Positions 1-11,058 of a DNA stretch of 64,000 bases are shown in pieces (within the stretch, counting starts at the first letter, position 1; each line of letters starts with the position of its first letter). This stretch comes from Zingiber officinale. Taxonomy: Eukaryota > Streptophyta > Magnoliopsida > Zingiberales > Zingiberaceae. The notes beneath the pieces are model-generated. The model was not told the DNA's origin. It did not search any database and was given only the letters and a program-made list of their open reading frames with translations. The stretch is taken from the NCBI RefSeq assembly GCF_018446385.1, contig NC_055991.1, forward strand, positions 119,703,794 through 119,767,793, read 5' to 3'. The position numbers and the translations under genes are program-made.

Positions 1-17
1 CTTCTGGACCAAGGTTA

Positions 18-25
18 TATTTATA
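18..25 (-). promoter_or_regulatory. Putative LTR TATA box
   Basis: TATAAATA on the minus strand, in the loop-proximal part of a perfect inverted repeat (9-18 with 23-32). It lies downstream of the GC-rich hairpin block of this LTR, where a core promoter would be expected. Confidence 0.35.
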
Positions 26-150
26 ACCTTGGTCGGGGTGCCTGGAAGGGTTCCAGGCGCCTGGAAGGGGATAAAACTTTATCATCTTCGTAGCGGTCAA
101 CATCCACATCGACCATGGATAAAAAGAGGTTTCGGGCGCCCGAAATCGCT

Positions 151-240
151 TCGGACGCCCGGACCCTTAAAGTCAACAAGGTTGACTTTTTCGGTTCGGA
201 CGCCCGGACCCTTAAAGTCGACAAGGTTGACTTTTTCCGT
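151..240. repeat. 45-bp unit in two tandem copies
   Basis: Copies at 151-195 and 196-240 are nearly identical. Each starts TCGGACGCCC and contains a GTC.AC.AAGGTTGAC inverted motif. Just before them (about 131-150) sits GGGCGCCC, another GC-rich palindrome. Confidence 0.8.
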
Positions 241-378
241 CTAGGCTCTCTGCTCCGGTGCTGCTCGCCTCGGTCCGGGTCTTTCGCTCCGGCTCTGCTC
301 GTTTGGGTGATTTCGGCCAATCGAAATAAAGCTCACCTGAACCCAATTTCGGCCTTCTCCTCTAGCAAGCTTCCGCTC

Positions 379-679
379 CGGCTTCTTGTACCTCGGAATC
401 GTCGCATGCTTCCTTCTCGTCCGCCAGCGTACTCTTTCGCAGCTTCATCCCTCGGATGCACCGAGCCCGTCGGCTCTCTCCCGTGCCGACCTTCTCGCTA
501 GCTGCGTCTTTTGCTCCCCGAGCAGTATTCCGCTCTAGCTTCTCATCCCTTGGAAACATCGCGCGCTCCCTTCTCGTCTGCCGTTGTACTCTTCCGCAAC
601 ACCTCGTCCCTCAGATGCACCGAGCCCGTTGGCTCTCTCCCGTGCCGTCCTTCTCGCTAGTGGCGTCTTTTGCTCGACT
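379..679. repeat. Two diverged copies of a ~159-bp unit
   Basis: The block containing GATGCACCGAGCCCGT starts at 455 and again at 614, a period of 159 bp. Flanking matter (TACTCTT.CGCA upstream, CTTCTCGCTAG.TG.GTC downstream) also matches, so about 140 bp is duplicated inside the LTR-like region with scattered substitutions. Confidence 0.7.
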
Positions 680-781
680 TCCTGTACTCCTAAGTTCCTG
701 CACACTTAGACACAGGGTTAAACACAACAGTACCTAACTTAACTTGTTTGATCACATCAAAACAACCTTGGGGTTCCAACA

Positions 782-1783
782 ACTTGCTGGTGACTTAGAA
801 AAAGACTGAGGAAGGTCTTAGAAAAACAACTTAGAGAAAAGTAAGACAGAGCCTTCTTGAACCTAACAAGAAGTTTTAGGGTATCATTTGATCAGAATGT
901 CTTCCTGGATCATAGAATTGTACATTTAAATATAAGAAAAAGTAGCACACAGTAATTTACATATAGATCTTACAGATTAGTTGCGGAAAAGAAACTAGCA
1001 CACAACAATTTACATAATTAATCTTCCAGAATAGTTGGCATACAAAAAATTTATAAGAAATCTTACAGACACTTAGAACTGAGGCTGAGCACACTTGAAA
1101 AGATGCCGAAGAGAGAAGGGATTTCTTCGTGAGAGAAGGGATTTCTTCGTGTCTTATTGAGCTGAGGGGAGAAGACTTTTTATAGGAAAGGTGAAAGAGA
1201 TTGCTTTGGAGAGAAGAAAGGGGTTAGGCTTGCTTGTAAGATTTTAGGAAGAGGGTTTTATCAAGGAGTGAGAAATAGAGACAAGTGGAAAGAGAGAGAC
1301 AGATGGAAAGAAGAAAGAGGGGATCTGGTTAAAGTAATTGTCTGGTATGATAACTGTAGGTAGACTGGTAGTGGAGATACTATAGACTGGTTGTGGATGT
1401 ATTGTAGGTTAGATAGACTAGTAGTGGAGGTACTGTAGGTAGTACTAAATTCTAAGGGTGAGTTGTGAATTTAGGGATCTATCATGTTATTAACATTCTG
1501 TTCTCCGATTGAATCAAAAGATGGTGTTTGAAAGCTAGAAGCTTGAATTGGGGGCTTGTTTCTATAGAGAGTCACTCTGTAGGCTATAGAGGAAAGGGTT
1601 GAACTTGCTCATTTTTTATTACTCATACGTTCAGTCTTCCTTTGGTAATGTCGAAAGAGGGTAGTATATTGTGTGGTAAAAGAACAAGGAAAGAATCTGA
1701 TACCTATTTCTTTGGGCCAATATATTTTTTCAGTATAGGATTCTCCTGCAAGGATGTACGTATTTGGATCTTCAATTTTGGTC
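782..1783. other. Non-coding stretch with small local duplications
   Basis: No convincing gene is visible. A 20-bp piece (GAGAGAAGGGATTTCTTCGT) is repeated directly at about 1109-1151. Between about 1335 and 1445 there are several imperfect copies of a TAGACTGGTAGTGGAGGTACTGTAGG-type unit. If the LTR at 781 is genuine, this is the internal part of that element next to its 3' LTR. Confidence 0.4.
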
Positions 1784-2400
1784 CTATCTCCAGTTGGTGC
1801 CTTGGATGGAAGCTCGCCAATGTCTAAGTTGATCTGTGAAAGTAGGGGAAGCATCCCAATCAAAATCTGGATCTGAAGGATAATCTGCAAGTTCAGTCTG
1901 GCATCCGTCGACTTCATTGATGCCACTTTTGACTAAATGTCTAGCAAGTTCAATTTTAAGCTTCAGCCATTCTGGGGGAGTGTTGTCAAATGTACAAACA
2001 ACAAAAGTTTCTTCTTCCTCTAAGGCCATGGCAATAATGGTACCCAATTTTGTTGGAAACTCTTTGACAGAATCAGGACATGAATCCATAGTTTGTATAG
2101 GAGGTCATGATCCAGTAATATAAAAGGAGTGATAAGCCGACCCTTATAGGCAGTGATGGTATAGGCTTCATAGTCCATATTAGATTTGCGAAAAGAATAA
2201 AGGAGTTGACACTGACAGCCATGCTTCTCAGAGTCTTTAGTTTGACATTTAAGTTTGGGACTAAACTCTGCTTCATATACAATTGTCAGTCCTTCAAGGG
2301 AATTTTTATAAAATGCCTTAAGAGCCTCACATAATTCGATAAAAGTCTGTAAAGTAGATTTTTCTGCTAAACTTCTTACATAAGTGGTAATGTCTGCTAG
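1784..2400 (-). pseudogene. Decayed coding-like stretch, product not recognised
   Basis: On the minus strand an open frame runs from about 2400 to 2090 and continues in a neighbouring frame from 2089 to 1784, about 200 codons in all with one frame change. The first part holds a Cys-rich pair (HGCQCQLLY) followed by DYEAYTITAYKGRL. The second holds EEEETFVVCTFDN and PPEWLKLKIELARHLVKS, then an acidic stretch ending DPDFDWD. Composition looks like protein-coding sequence. I cannot match it to reverse transcriptase, integrase, protease or a host gene. Its position between two LTR-like ends on the same strand suggests an internal retroelement gene, perhaps gag-like, but that is a guess. Confidence 0.35.
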
Positions 2401-2406
2401 GATATG

Positions 2407-2696
2407 TTAGGACCCTTGAGCTGTCGACTAGGGGGGTTGAATAGCCCTGCAAAATTAAAACAACCTTTCTTGATCTTTTATAGCTAAATAAGAGACTAGA
2501 AGAAAGAAGAGGCTCAAATAATTTACTTGGTTACAACTGGGGAGGTTGTTAATCCAAAGCAGTCGAAGCTCACTATCAAAGTGTCTTTCAGGCGGAGAAG
2601 CCTCTTACAACGTTGATGGCTCACAATAACAAAGCTAGAATCAATTACGAGTGTTTCTCAAGTCCTTTATCTAGCTTCTAGAATTAGGGCTATATT
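2407..2696 (-). mobile_element. Truncated LTR end, minus strand
   Basis: Read on the minus strand this runs from 2696, where the Copia LTR interrupts it, to a CCTAACA terminus at 2407. That end is preceded by a C-rich run (TTCAACCCCCCTAG). The next bases (TATCCTAGCAGAC) faintly resemble a tRNA-Met primer-binding site. It could be the 5' LTR remnant of the element whose internal part lies at 782-2406. Confidence 0.35.
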
Positions 2697-3670
2697 TGTT
2701 AGAGTGTATACTAAAAGCCTAGTTTTTGTATAAATATTTATTTAGAAATAAAGAATCATAATGATCAAATATCTACATTTATTTGTTAAATGTAATTTGT
2801 TCAATTAATTTATATAGTAGACAACATGGTGTGTGATGTCACACACAGAAGATCATGTTGTCGGTTCTTTATAAATTATAAACAGTTACTCGCGACTAAG
2901 ATGGAAAGGAACAAACCGTTGAAGTAGTCGTAGTGTAATTAAGTATTAGTTTATCTTAACTAATAAATTACACTGATACACTCCAAGTGTATTGAGTAGG
3001 ACCATTTTAGGTAAGTTTTTTTTGTACTGACTTTATAAAAGAACTAGACCTTAGTTATTATGGAAGTGTGTGCTCTTAATCCTAATATGATAACAAACAC
3101 ATATATTTAGCATTTATTTCTTTGACTTATCAATGGGTGAGATTTAATTCGATAAGTCAATAAGCCCGATAAGTTGGGAAATGATATTACTTATAATGTG
3201 TGTTATTGATTATAGAAGGAATCTGTGTCCTAGTTATCTAGGTTGAGAATGTCCCCAAGAGGAGCTCATAAGGATTGTCATGTTAAACCCTGCAGGTGGA
3301 CTTAGTCCGACATGACAATAAAGTTGAGTGGTACTACTCTTGGAGTTAGATATTAATTAAGTGAGTTGTCAGTAACTTACTTAATTAGTGGGCATTCATT
3401 ATCTTAAACACAGGGGGACTAACACACTCATGATAAGAAGGAGCCCATAATGTAATTTGGGATTGGTATGGTAGTGCGATAATAACTCTCTAGTGGAATG
3501 AGTTATTATCGATGAACTTGAGTTGTGTGTTCGGGGCGAACACGGGATACTCAAGCTCATCGGAAGGTCAAAACCAATTTCTCCTCTAGGTCCCTGTCGT
3601 AGCCTCATTAGAGCCTTAAGTTCATCCAAATATAAGCTCATCTTGGTGTCCAAGAAGGGGGTCGGCTCAA

Positions 3671-4206
3671 TGCTTGGTGACCAAGCAAGGGCTGGCCACA
3701 TTATCCTCTTAAGGGGTCGGCCCCTTGCTTGGTATCCAAGCAAGAGGGGGCCGGCCACAATAATTCAAACAAGGAGGGGTGTTTTTGAATTTTTAAAATC
3801 TTCTCTTTGTAGAAAAACTACAAGTTTTAAAAGAGAGATTTTAAATTTAAAAACTTTCCTTATTTGAATTAGGCCACATGTTTTAAAAGAAAGTTTAAAA
3901 GTTTTAAAACTTTCCTATTTTAACCATCCTCATAGTTTAGGAAAAAAAGAAGAGAAGTTTTAAAAATTTAAATTTTCTATCACCGTGTTAAAAAAGGAAA
4001 TTTTATAAGAGAAGTTTTAAATTTTAAAACATGGTTTTAATTTTTAAAGCTTTCCTTTTTTAACTCCTACTTTAGGAAATTGAAAGAGAGCTTGTAAAAT
4101 TTTATAAAAGAATTTCTTCTTGTAAAATTTTATAAAAAATATATATATATTTCCTTCCTTATAGGGGTCGGCCACCCTTGCTTGGTGCCCAAGCAAGGGG
4201 CCGACC
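3671..4206. repeat. Hairpin cassettes in the Copia LTR (copy A)
   Basis: Three hairpins occur. TGCTTGG/CCAAGCA is at about 3671-3687. CTTGCTTGG at 3724-3732 pairs with CCAAGCAAG at 3736-3744. A two-part stem has outer arms GGTCGGCC (4166-4173) and GGCCGACC (4199-4206) and inner arms CCCTTGCTTGG and CCAAGCAAGGG (4175-4199). Between them lies AT-rich sequence with repeated TTTTAAA motifs. Confidence 0.8.
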
Positions 4207-4356
4207 AATAGGATTAAATCATCATCCAATCAAATATATGATTGGTGAATTCAATCAAGAGGAAAGAAAAGGAAAAATTAAAAGGGAAAAGGAAAAACAT
4301 GAGGAAGATTTTAATTTTTTGTAAATAGTTTTTCCTTATTTGCCTTGGGCAAGTAT

Positions 4357-4364
4357 TATAAAAG
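4357..4364 (+). promoter_or_regulatory. Putative Copia LTR TATA box
   Basis: TATAAAAG followed by AAGGGG. It is conserved in all four LTR copies of the family (also 10157-10164 on plus, and 20356-20363 and 27246-27253 on minus), about 150 bp downstream of the distal hairpin here. Confidence 0.55.
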
Positions 4365-5303
4365 AAGGGGAGGAGAGGCTTCATGAATTAATGAATTCTT
4401 TTTCTCTCTTCTCTCTAGTCTCCTCCTTAAGGCCGACCCCTAGCTTTTTATCATGCTAAGGCCGGCCACATATTGCTTATGGTTCCTTTAAGTGGCCGGA
4501 TACAAGAAGGAGGAGAAGGAGAAGAAGGAGAATGAGACATCTAATTCTAGTCTCTTGCTTGTGCTCTCTCATGATGGCCGGATCTCTCCACTTCCCTTTC
4601 CCTTGCTCTCTTTGGTTCCTAAATTGGTGATGGTGGCCGGATTTTAGAAGAGGAAGAAGAAAGCTCTTTGGGTGGTGTTTATCTTGGAGGATCGTCGCCC
4701 ACACGACGTCCAAGGCGAGGCGAGGAATATGGCAGAAGATCTCGAGGTCATTAACATACAAAGAGAAGGTATAACTAGTAATTTTCTTCTGCATCATACT
4801 AGTTATTTTTTTCTTTGTATGAATTCCAAACACAAGAGGCATTAGATCTAGTTTTTTGAATTTATTTATTTTTTCGAGTTTGTGTTTTCTTTGTTTTCGA
4901 ATTTGTGATTCGATTGTTCTTTTTGGTTAACCTAGAGTTATTTAAGGAAATTAAATATTAGCTTTCCTTAAAAGGCTTTGTCTAGGCGGTGGTGGTTGCT
5001 CCCATATCCAAGAAGGTCATGTGCCTCGCCATGCAGTCCTGGAAGCCAATTTTGGAAATTAATATTTAATGAAATTAATAACATAGGTGGATTTGAATCA
5101 ATAGTGTTAAGTTCCGCTTGCGATTCAAATCTAAACCATTAAGAACAGATAAGTTAAATTTGGAATCAATGATGTTAAGTTCCATCTGTGATTGCTAATT
5201 TAACTTCTAAAGAACACAATAGGTTATTTAAGGAAAGGTTCGACACTTGTACAAAATTTTTGTACAGTGGAACCGGTACGTTTTCCTAGGACTAACTAAC
5301 AAT

Positions 5304-5320
5304 TGGTATCAGAGCTAGGG
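5304..5320 (+). other. Primer-binding site (initiator tRNA-Met type)
   Basis: TGGTATCAGAGCTAGGG begins three bases after the end of the Copia LTR. TGGTATCAGAGC is the usual plant retroelement site complementary to the 3' end of initiator tRNA-Met. Confidence 0.9.
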
Positions 5321-6780
5321 TTTGCCTCTGTGTGTTTAGAATTCAAATAGGTTATGCACATGTCATACATAATTTAGGCAGGATAATAGTAGGATGTGCT
5401 AACTTTTTGGTTGCAAGCTCCAACTATTATAGCTTATAGATGTTGTGTGTGATTGGACCCTTGGACATGTCAAGGGAATTATTGTGTGTGTGCATAATTG
5501 TATGTAACTAATATAGCAGGAGCTGTATTAGCCCTAGGATTTTAGAATTTTATTTTCGATCTAGATTTCATATACATTCCCTCGTGGAATATAGGATCGA
5601 CACATGTAAAATTCTATTTTTGTCGCGGATCGGATGCTTGCGAGGCGTGGTACTTTTGAAGCACCAGAGGCGCAGCGGAATAAGAAGCAAGATGGATGCG
5701 ACGTCTCGACCCGATGGCGGTGGCTAAAGGTGGCAGCAGCTAGGGTTGGAGCACACAGAGGACAGTGATGGAAAAGGCCATAATAGTTAGAAAAATAATT
5801 TTCATATTTATTGCTTTTATTTACTGTGATGTGTATGTATGCATGTGATGTATGCTAGGATAGTTTAAAATCCTCATTTTTAAATAACTAAGTGGGAGAG
5901 GGGTTTTAATAAATTCCACGGTCTCCATTACTGGTTTGTAAGTGATGCAACAAGCTTGCGTGTTGGCTCTGAGTGCCTCCCTCCATAACGGATGGGTTTG
6001 TTGCGGATCACTAGATCAAACTTCCTTTATGGATGGTTATAGGAAATTATTTAGGAGCGTGTGATCTTCTCTAACTGAAGGGGCATAATCCTATTTAATG
6101 AACTAAGTATCAAGTAATGGTATACACTTAGACGCATTCAATAGTATCCTCTCCAACGGAGTCACTGCTATTGTTTTGCGGGACCAAAGCAATACCAACT
6201 ATTAATTTGCCATAAAGTTAGGTAAAACCCCCTCTTACAAATATTTGAATTTGTATACGTCTACACTAACGTGACATACAAAATTCACGGTGATTGAGGT
6301 AATTTTATTTGTCATAAAGTTAGGTTGACAATATAAAATGGGTAATACCTCCTCTTACAAACAATTGAATTTGTATACGTCCACACTAACGTGACATACA
6401 AAATTCATGGTGTTTGAGGTAATTCAAGGGTGACAAGATAATTAATGGGTAAGACCCTCCTCTTACGAATGTTGAATTTGTATACATCCACACTAACGTG
6501 GCATGCATAATTCTCGATGTTTGAGGTGTTGGTGAATTTAAATAATATTGTTTGAGGAATCAATGTTATTTTAAATTCAAAGTTTTGACCAAATATTTGA
6601 TCAAAGATAGACCAACTATTAATTTTATTCGTCATAAAGTAAGGTTGACGAGATAATAAAATTAATGGATAAAATCTCCTCTTTGATTTTGTATACGCCC
6701 ACACTATCGTGGCATACAAAATTCACGAGGATTTTAAGGAGTTGGTCTTGACCAAATATTTTTGTGATTCTTAGGTTTTC
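5321..6780 (+). mobile_element. Copia leader region without a recognisable gag
   Basis: This ~1.46-kb stretch lies between the primer-binding site and the protease remnant. In a complete Copia element gag would be here. I see no gag (UBN2-type) motifs and no long frame. It contains a TGATCTAGATTTCATATACAT-type block, a block around 5945-6010 (TGATGCAACAAGC, CATAACGGATG), and the tandem units listed separately. The minus-strand copy has the same arrangement at 24990-26390. Confidence 0.6.
6208..6735. repeat. Four ~105-bp direct repeats in the Copia leader
   Basis: Units start near 6208, 6314, 6425 and 6634. Each contains ATAAAGTTAGGT or its relic, then CCTCTTACAAA, TTGTATACGTCCACACTAA and CGTG.CATACAAAATTC. 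A ~100-bp spacer separates units three and four. The same array appears reversed in the minus-strand copy at about 25145-25575. Confidence 0.8.
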
Positions 6781-8201
6781 AAATGTCAGTCAATCTCATA
6801 GTTGTTATACTATAGAAAAAAACTTAGTAGTTCCAATTATAATGATTGGAAATAGGACTTGGACATTAAGGTAGACTGTCTTCTTAGAACTGAGAACAAT
6901 ATAGGTGTATTTAATTCATTAGTTGTTGAAACATGTTTAGTGGTGATATCTACCAGTACCTGGAGTGTAGATACAGATGTCACTAATCATGTCTGCAATT
7001 CATTACAGGGTTCCAGAAAAAATGACAACTATATGAAAAGGAAAACACCGTCTACATGGGCACTACTGCAAAAGTAGCAGCTGTTGCAGTGGGAGATGTT
7101 TATCCTCTAATAGGAATAAAATATGGATTTTCAGAAATTGTCTTTACATACTAAGTTTAGAAAAAACCTGATTTTGGTTTCTAAACTATTAAAGAATAGA
7201 TATTCTATCTATTTTGATAATAAACTTGTTATCAAGAAAAATAGGGAAGTTATCTGTTCTGGTAGTTGGTTGATAATTTATAATCCAATAACTCCCACGA
7301 TGCAATAAATGGAAATTAATAACATATTTTCTAACTTTAATAAGAGAAAGTAACCTTCAGAAATGAACGAATCATATTTTTGGCATCTAAGGCTAGGTTA
7401 TATTAACTTGAGTAGGATTCAAAGGATAATAACCAATGAACTCTTGGGTTCATTCGTAGTGGAAATCTTTCCAACCTGCGAGTCTTATTTGGAAGGAAAA
7501 ATAACCAAGACGCTTTTAAGTCTAAGGGGTATGGAGCCAAAGATATGTTGGAATTGGTTATTCTGATTTGTGTAGACCTTTGACTATCCAGGCAAGAGGT
7601 TGTTTCGAATATTTCGTCTCTTTTATAGACGACTATTCGAGATAAGGATACATTTGCTTGACGCGCCACAAGTCTAAGTGTTTTGATTAGTTCAAAGAGT
7701 ACTAGACTGATGTGGAGTAACGTCAAAGTAAAAGTATCAAGACACTACGGTGAAATCGTAGTAACGAGTACCTCTTAGGAGAGTTTAAGAGTCACTTATC
7801 AGAAGTCGGGATTTAATCCCAACTAACTGCACCTGGTACACCCCAACAGAATGGTGTAGTATAAAGAAGGTATAAGGCTCTTATGGAATAATTATATCAA
7901 TGATGAGTTATTACCAAATTCGTTTTAAGGATATACACTGGAAACGGAAGTGAACATAGTACCTTCTAAGTCAGAACTCTCTATTCCCATAGAATTGCAG
8001 AATGGGCGTAAGCCTAGTCTGAAGCATATTCGGATTTGGGTGGTCTAGCACATGAGAGACACTGATAAGATTGGACATGAGTTTACTTGTTTGTGAGTTA
8101 TCCTAGAAAAATGAAAAGAGGTTTATAGTCCTTAAAATCGGAAGGTCATTATTGGCACCAATGCCCGATTTTAGAAAAGGACTATACTATGAACCACAAG
8201 C
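6781..8201 (+). pseudogene. Copia pol fragment: protease, gag-pre-integrase, integrase (broken)
   Basis: This is a decayed polyprotein in several frames. The protease remnant near 6960-7015 reads WSVDTDVTNHVCNSLQG, where the active-site Gly of D-[TS]-G is replaced by Asp. A stretch at 7123-7300 (FRKNLILVSKLLKN, IKKNREVICSG) is the usual link region. WHLRLGYINLSRIQ at about 7380 is the gag-pre-integrase motif. Integrase signs are GTPQQNGV near 7830-7860 and a GRKPSLKHIRIWG-like stretch near 8000-8045. The region stops abruptly at 8201 where the Gypsy LTR begins, so reverse transcriptase and RNase H are absent. It is non-functional. Confidence 0.8.
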
Positions 8202-8674
8202 TGTAGCGCCCGAAAATTCTCAAACTTGCATTAGAATTATTCCGTGATTTTTCTGAAATTTTTAGATATTTTTCCGGAATTTTCCGAGTAGCGGAAGTAG
8301 CAAAAATAATTAGAAGAATAAAAAGGCTTAAGCGGGAATCGAACTCGGGACCTCTCGAGTCCGCTAAACCTTTAGTTAGCCTTAATAACCGGTGAACCCA
8401 GCAGGGCCGTGCTGAAAGAGAAGGGAAACATTTATATTTATATTTGAGTTGGGCCTAGTTACCCACTTAATATAAATTAAAAACTTAAGTAGGTTTTGGT
8501 TTATTTTTGGTTCGGCAGCCCTCTCCTCACAAAACCTCACGCCACTTTTCTCCAAGCCCTCACCGACGCCAACCTCTCTTCCTCCTCTTTCTCTCGGCGC
8601 ACCAAGGCTAGGCCCCCAAAGACATCTTCCGGCAGCAGCTCCGACACCAGGACGCTCCCCTTCGCGAGAGGAAC

Positions 8675-11058
8675 TGTTGGAGTGTATACTGAGAGCCTAA
8701 GCTTTGTAAACATTCATTATGAATAAAGAATCACATTTGGTCTAATTATCTACATTTGTTTGTAGTTGTTCATTTAATTTATATTGTAGATAACATAGTA
8801 TGTGGTGTCACATACAGAAGATGATGTTATCAGTACCTTATAAATTATAAACAGTAGCTCACGACCAGAATGGAAAGGAACAAACCATTAGAAGGTCGTA
8901 GTGTAATTAGGTATTAGTTTATCTTGACTATATAATTACACTAGTACACTCAGAGTGTATTGAGTAGGACCATTTGAGGTCGTTTCTTTTATACTGACTT
9001 TGTAAAGGAACAAAGACCTCAGTTATTATGGAAGTGTGTGCTCTTAATCCTAATATAATAACAAGCACATATGTTTGATATTTATTTCTTTAATTTATCA
9101 ATGGGTGAGATTTAGTTCGATGAATCAATAAACCCGATAAGTTGGGAAATGGTATCACTCATAGTGTGTGTTATTGATTATAGAAGGAAACTGTGTCCTA
9201 GTGATGCTAGGTTGATAATGTCCTCAAGAGGAGCTCATAAAGATTGTCATGTTAAACCCTGCAGGTGGACTTAGTCCGACATGATAATAAGGTTGAGTGG
9301 TACTACTCTTGGACTTAGATATTAATTAAATGAGTTGTCAGTAACTCACTTAATTAGTGGACATTCGATATCTTAAACACAGGAGACTAACACACTCATA
9401 ATAAGAAGGAGCCCAAAATGTAATTTGGGATTGGTGCGGTAGTTCAATGATAGTTCTCTAGTGGAATGAATTATCATTGATAAAATTAAGTTGTGTGTTC
9501 GGGGGATGCTTAATTTTATCGAGAGACCAAAACCAATTCCTCCTCTCGGTCCCTATCGTAGCCTCTTATTTATAGAGTACTATACCCACATATACCCACC
9601 TTCTATACCCACCTAAAGGGGCCGGCCAAGCTAGCTTGGGAACCAAGCTAGGGCCGACCTAAGCGTGGTGGCCCTAGCTTGAACCCAAGCTAGTAGGGCC
9701 GGCCATAATTAAATAAAAAGAAATTTAATTTTAGATTTTATTATTATGTGGAAGATATATTTTAAAGAGAATTAAAATTAAAATATCTCTCTTGTAAAAG
9801 TTTTACAAAAGATTAAAGAAAGAGATTAGATCTCTTTCCTTATTTGTAGATTGGAGAGTTTTTTATTTTCTCTTTAAAATTATTCACATGTTAATAAAAT
9901 TAAAATTATAGATATTTCCTTTTATTAACCATGAAGAGATTTTTAAAGAGAAATTTTATTTTTTAAAATTTCTGGAAACAAATAAGGAAAGTTTTAATTG
10001 TTGATTAAAACTTGTCCAATTTGTTTCCTCTTGATGTGGCCGGCCATCATTGTTTAATTGGGGAAATATTATTTTATTTTTCTCAATTAAATCATGTCAA
10101 GGAAATTAAGGAAAATTTGTTGTAATTAAATTTCCTAATTTACCTAGGCCAAGGAATATAAAAGAAGGGGTGAGGGTGCCTTCACAAGACACAAGATCTA
10201 TTATTCCTCTCCCTCTTTTGCTCCTTGGTGTGGCCGGTCATCATCTCCTTCTCTTCCTCTTGTGGTGGCCGAACCTCTCCCTCTCCCTTGGAGTTCTTGT
10301 GGTGGCCGGATACTACTCGGAGAAGAAGAAGAAGAAGGAGAGAAAGCTAGCATCTCTTGGAGCTTGGTTAGTATTTTGTTTTTCCTCCTTGGTGAAGTTT
10401 CCCTTTGTGGCCGAACCTTGCTTGGAGGAGAAGAAGGTGGTTGGTGGTTTCTCATCTTGGAAGATCGTTGCCCACACAACGTCCGAGGTTAGAAGAGGAA
10501 TACGGTAGAAGATCAAGAGGTTTTTCTACAAGGTATAACTAGTAATTTCTATTTCCGCATCATGCTAGTTATTTATGGAAATAATACCAAATACAAGAGG
10601 CTTACGTTCTAGTATTTCGAATATGGTTTTCGAAGTTGTGTTCTTTGTTTCTTTCTTTTCCTTGTGATTTGATTGTTCTCTTTGGTTAACCTAAAGTTAT
10701 TTTAGGAAATTAAATATTAGCTTTCTATTAAAGGTTTTGTCTAGTCGGTGGTGGTTGCTCCCATATCCAAGAAGGCCATGTGCCTCGCCACATCAGTACT
10801 GGGAACCTTTTATGGAAATTGATATTTAATGGAATTAATAACTTAAGGAGACTTGGGTCGAACGTGTTAAGTTCCGCAGGAGATCCAAGTCAAAACCTAA
10901 AAGAATAAATAGATTAAGTTTTGGATCAAACGTGTTAAGTTCCGCAGGAGATCCAAAATTTAATTTAAAAGAACACATGGTAGCTAGGAAAAGGTTCAGA
11001 CCTTTGTACAAAATTTTTGTACAGTGGAACCTATAGGCTTTCCGAGTAGCAACCAACA
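8675..11058 (+). mobile_element. Solo Copia LTR with 5-bp target-site duplication
   Basis: This is a 2384-bp LTR of the same family as copy A, starting TGTTGGAGTG and ending CAACCAACA. It is flanked by GGAAC at 8670-8674 and 11059-11063. The Gypsy 3' LTR shows the uninterrupted sequence at 18085 (GAGAGGACGTGTTGG). No internal sequence remains, so an element inserted and then lost its interior by LTR-LTR recombination. It carries TATAAAAG at 10157-10164. Confidence 0.93.
9618..9704. repeat. Hairpin cassettes in the solo Copia LTR
   Basis: Two hairpins. The first is at about 9620-9659, with inner arms CTAGCTTGG and CCAAGCTAG and outer arms GGCCGGCC and GGCCGACC. The second is at about 9671-9704, with arms CTAGCTTG and CAAGCTAG. 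Compared with copy A (CTTGCTTGG/CCAAGCAAG), both sides of the stem have changed together. Confidence 0.8.

Larger units (their letters stand above)
1..781 (-). mobile_element. LTR-like end of a retroelement on the minus strand, running off the left edge
   Basis: Read on the minus strand, the stretch opens at 781 with TGTTGGAACCCC, a normal LTR start, and proceeds through a GC-rich region to a TATAAATA box at 25-18. The box sits inside a perfect hairpin (arms 9-18 and 23-32). GC-rich palindromic blocks lie just upstream of that box, at about 35-240. The other end lies outside the window, so neither the length nor the LTR partner can be checked. It could be the 3' LTR of the element whose decayed internal part follows at 782-2406. 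The family is not identified. Confidence 0.45.
2697..5301 (+). mobile_element. 5' LTR of a Copia element (copy A)
   Basis: It begins TGTTAGAGTGTATACT and ends ACTAACTAACA, giving 2605 bp. A tRNA-Met primer-binding site follows three bases later. The same LTR occurs as a solo LTR at 8675-11058 and twice on the minus strand at 19712-22071 and 26403-28950, which fixes the boundaries. Two GC-rich hairpin cassettes and a TATAAAAG box are inside. The following internal region is cut off at 8201 by the Gypsy element, and no 3' LTR of this copy is visible. Confidence 0.9.

Noticed and set aside
10170..10516. Frames of 67-112 codons in the Copia solo LTR
   Set aside because: They fall in the LTR transcript leader; the corresponding region in the other LTR copies has shifted frames and no conserved protein.
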